A stretch of 60,000 nt of DNA from Cryptomeria japonica (Eukaryota; Streptophyta; Pinopsida; Cupressales; Cupressaceae), in contig NC_081413.1 in assembly GCF_030272615.1 (NCBI RefSeq), positions 158,975,349 to 159,035,348 on the forward strand. Reading direction: 5' to 3'. This document shows positions 58,713 to 60,000 of this stretch, piece by piece; position 1 is the first letter of the stretch; the number at the start of each line of letters is the position of its first letter. The notes under the pieces are model-generated. The model saw only the letters and a program-made list of their open reading frames with translations. It ran no database searches and had not been told where the DNA came from. Made by a program: the position numbers and the translations under genes.

Positions 58713-60000
58713 ATGGTGTCCCAAGATCCAGTCCATGATCATGTACCTGATCAGGAGCCACATGATGATATAGATCATCCACATTAGGATCCCTCGTTGC
58801 TTGATATTGCTATTATTTTTCACTACAGTGACTGTGAGTTACAAAGGTTGAGGGTCATATTAGATGACCCACATACTGATGGTGTGTACAAGAGTACATG
58901 TGAATCCATTTTTGATAGTTTGCACACATTGAGGGACCGCCTAGTTAGTCACACCTCATTTTCACCAGAGGTTATAGCTGATATTTTATAGATAGTTGAG
59001 GAGTGAGGTGAGGGGTCGTGATTCTTTTGTTGATGTGGTGAGGGTGGTCTCGAAGGAGACCATCAAGGAGAGATTTTTTCCACAGTATCAAGAGAAGAGT
59101 AAGGTGAGAGGATATCAAGTCACAAGATGTATTTATCCATGGGTTGCATCGTTGATTTACCCACACTTCTTAGCTTTCCATGGTCATTATCCTAATAATG
59201 ACCAGATACCATTATACTTTGCACAATAGGTATTTGTTCAGGTTCATTGTCAGATGAAACCAAACTACCTTGATATTCCAACATATTATGGACATGATTT
59301 CTGACAAAGATGCATATCGTAGGCGTGATAGAGCTTCGCCTAGACACAGGGACCTTGTTGGCGAGAGATTTCCAACAGTAGTCCCAACCCTCACCCCCAT
59401 AACGGATCATGTTGTGATTGCTTCTCAAAGACAAGCAATTGATAGGATTGGACAGATTGCATCAACAACAGCCACCATATCATTTGACAAGTTGGGCAGA
59501 TATATGATGAGCCGACCACATTCGAGATCATCCACAGATCATGCATCTTCTAGTCATGGGGTGGTTTCAGATTCAAATGATCAATATATTACTACTAGCA
59601 TCCCCTCCCCAAATGAGGTAGTGGCTATATTAGGAGGTGGTAGACATGTACATATGTCACAATATTTAGCCAAGGACTTGCTACATTCTTACCATTTTAT
59701 TTCATCTTGACTTGGGATATCATTGGTTGTTGTTAGAGAGGAGATTCTCAGATACAGGTAGACTATCACTGCATCAACGCATACTCTGAGGGAGTCACAA
59801 CATTCTCATCACTTTATGCATGCTCTAAGCATTGACCCACCTACAGATCACTCTATTTCTGCAAAGGAGGAGATACGAGCTGATCAAGTCCATATCGCAA
59901 ATGAGGGCTTGGATTCATTTGAGGAGTAGTTGTGAGGTTTGAGCCATACTGGGTTTATGGATATGCTACTATAGTCGGACACTTCATCTATGATGCCTAG
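58713..60000 (+). pseudogene. unrecognised relic coding region, runs off the window
   Basis: It starts at ATG 58713 with an Asp/His/Pro-rich N-terminus. A TAG follows at about 58788, at a place where Gln fits, then a helix with DCELQRLRVILDDPHTDG, to a stop at 58989. Further credible pieces in other registers are 58996-59229 (GRDSFVDVVRVVSKETIKER, YPWVASLIYPHFLAFHGHYP) and 59270-59710 (RRRDRASPRHRDLVGERFP, then Ser/His-rich). Codon usage looks more coding-like than the surrounding repeats. No family was recognised. It could be the first exon region of a DNA transposon or another retroelement accessory gene. The satellite upstream may be part of the same element. Confidence 0.45.

Overview
The window looks like intergenic DNA from a large-genome seed plant, plausibly a conifer or other gymnosperm. 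That is an inference from low GC, decayed LTR retrotransposons stacked inside one another, and spliced plant-type relics. I see no intact cellular gene, no tRNA or rRNA gene, and nothing bacterial. Almost every reading frame with recognisable content belongs to a transposable element and is broken.

Layout. 1-4537: right part of a Ty1/copia element with its 3' LTR. 4813-29269: a five-level nest. A Ty3/gypsy integrase (level 0) is split. Between its halves lie a solo LTR (5255-6683) and a third LTR (about 6689-29070). That LTR is split by a solo LTR (7051-28137), which is split by element A (8026-27925, minus strand, duplication ACCCT). Element A in turn holds a solo LTR (10028-11219) and a gene-like block (about 18330-24190). 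29270-35650: the 3' end of the level-0 element, one relic reading frame, TA microsatellites and a GC-rich hairpin array. 35650-46162: a relic coding region split by element B (37419-45465, minus strand), which has long LTRs, no polymerase and a tRNA-type SINE inside it. 47274-48476: a copia solo LTR with a perfect duplication. 49250-50420: copia gag, protease and primer-binding site, minus strand. 51290-55960: element D, a truncated relative of A. 55961-60000: a palindromic satellite, a CT-rich minisatellite and an unrecognised relic coding region.

Element A keeps gag and protease, has lost reverse transcriptase, RNase H and the integrase core, and carries an antisense plant-mobile-domain gene between pol and the 3' LTR. 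Such extra reading frames are known from the Tat lineage of plant gypsy elements. The block at 18.3-24.2 kb carries a reading frame of about 1,210 codons, interrupted almost only by stops that are one C-to-T change from Gln or Arg codons. Upstream of it lie 15 palindromes of about 28 bp at about 50-bp spacing with unlike spacers. This CRISPR-like layout in plant DNA is the most unusual signal in the window. Two unrelated palindrome arrays occur at 32.2 and 56.4-57.7 kb.

All calls come from reading the sequence. Boundaries backed by target-site duplications are firm; those marked approximate are not.
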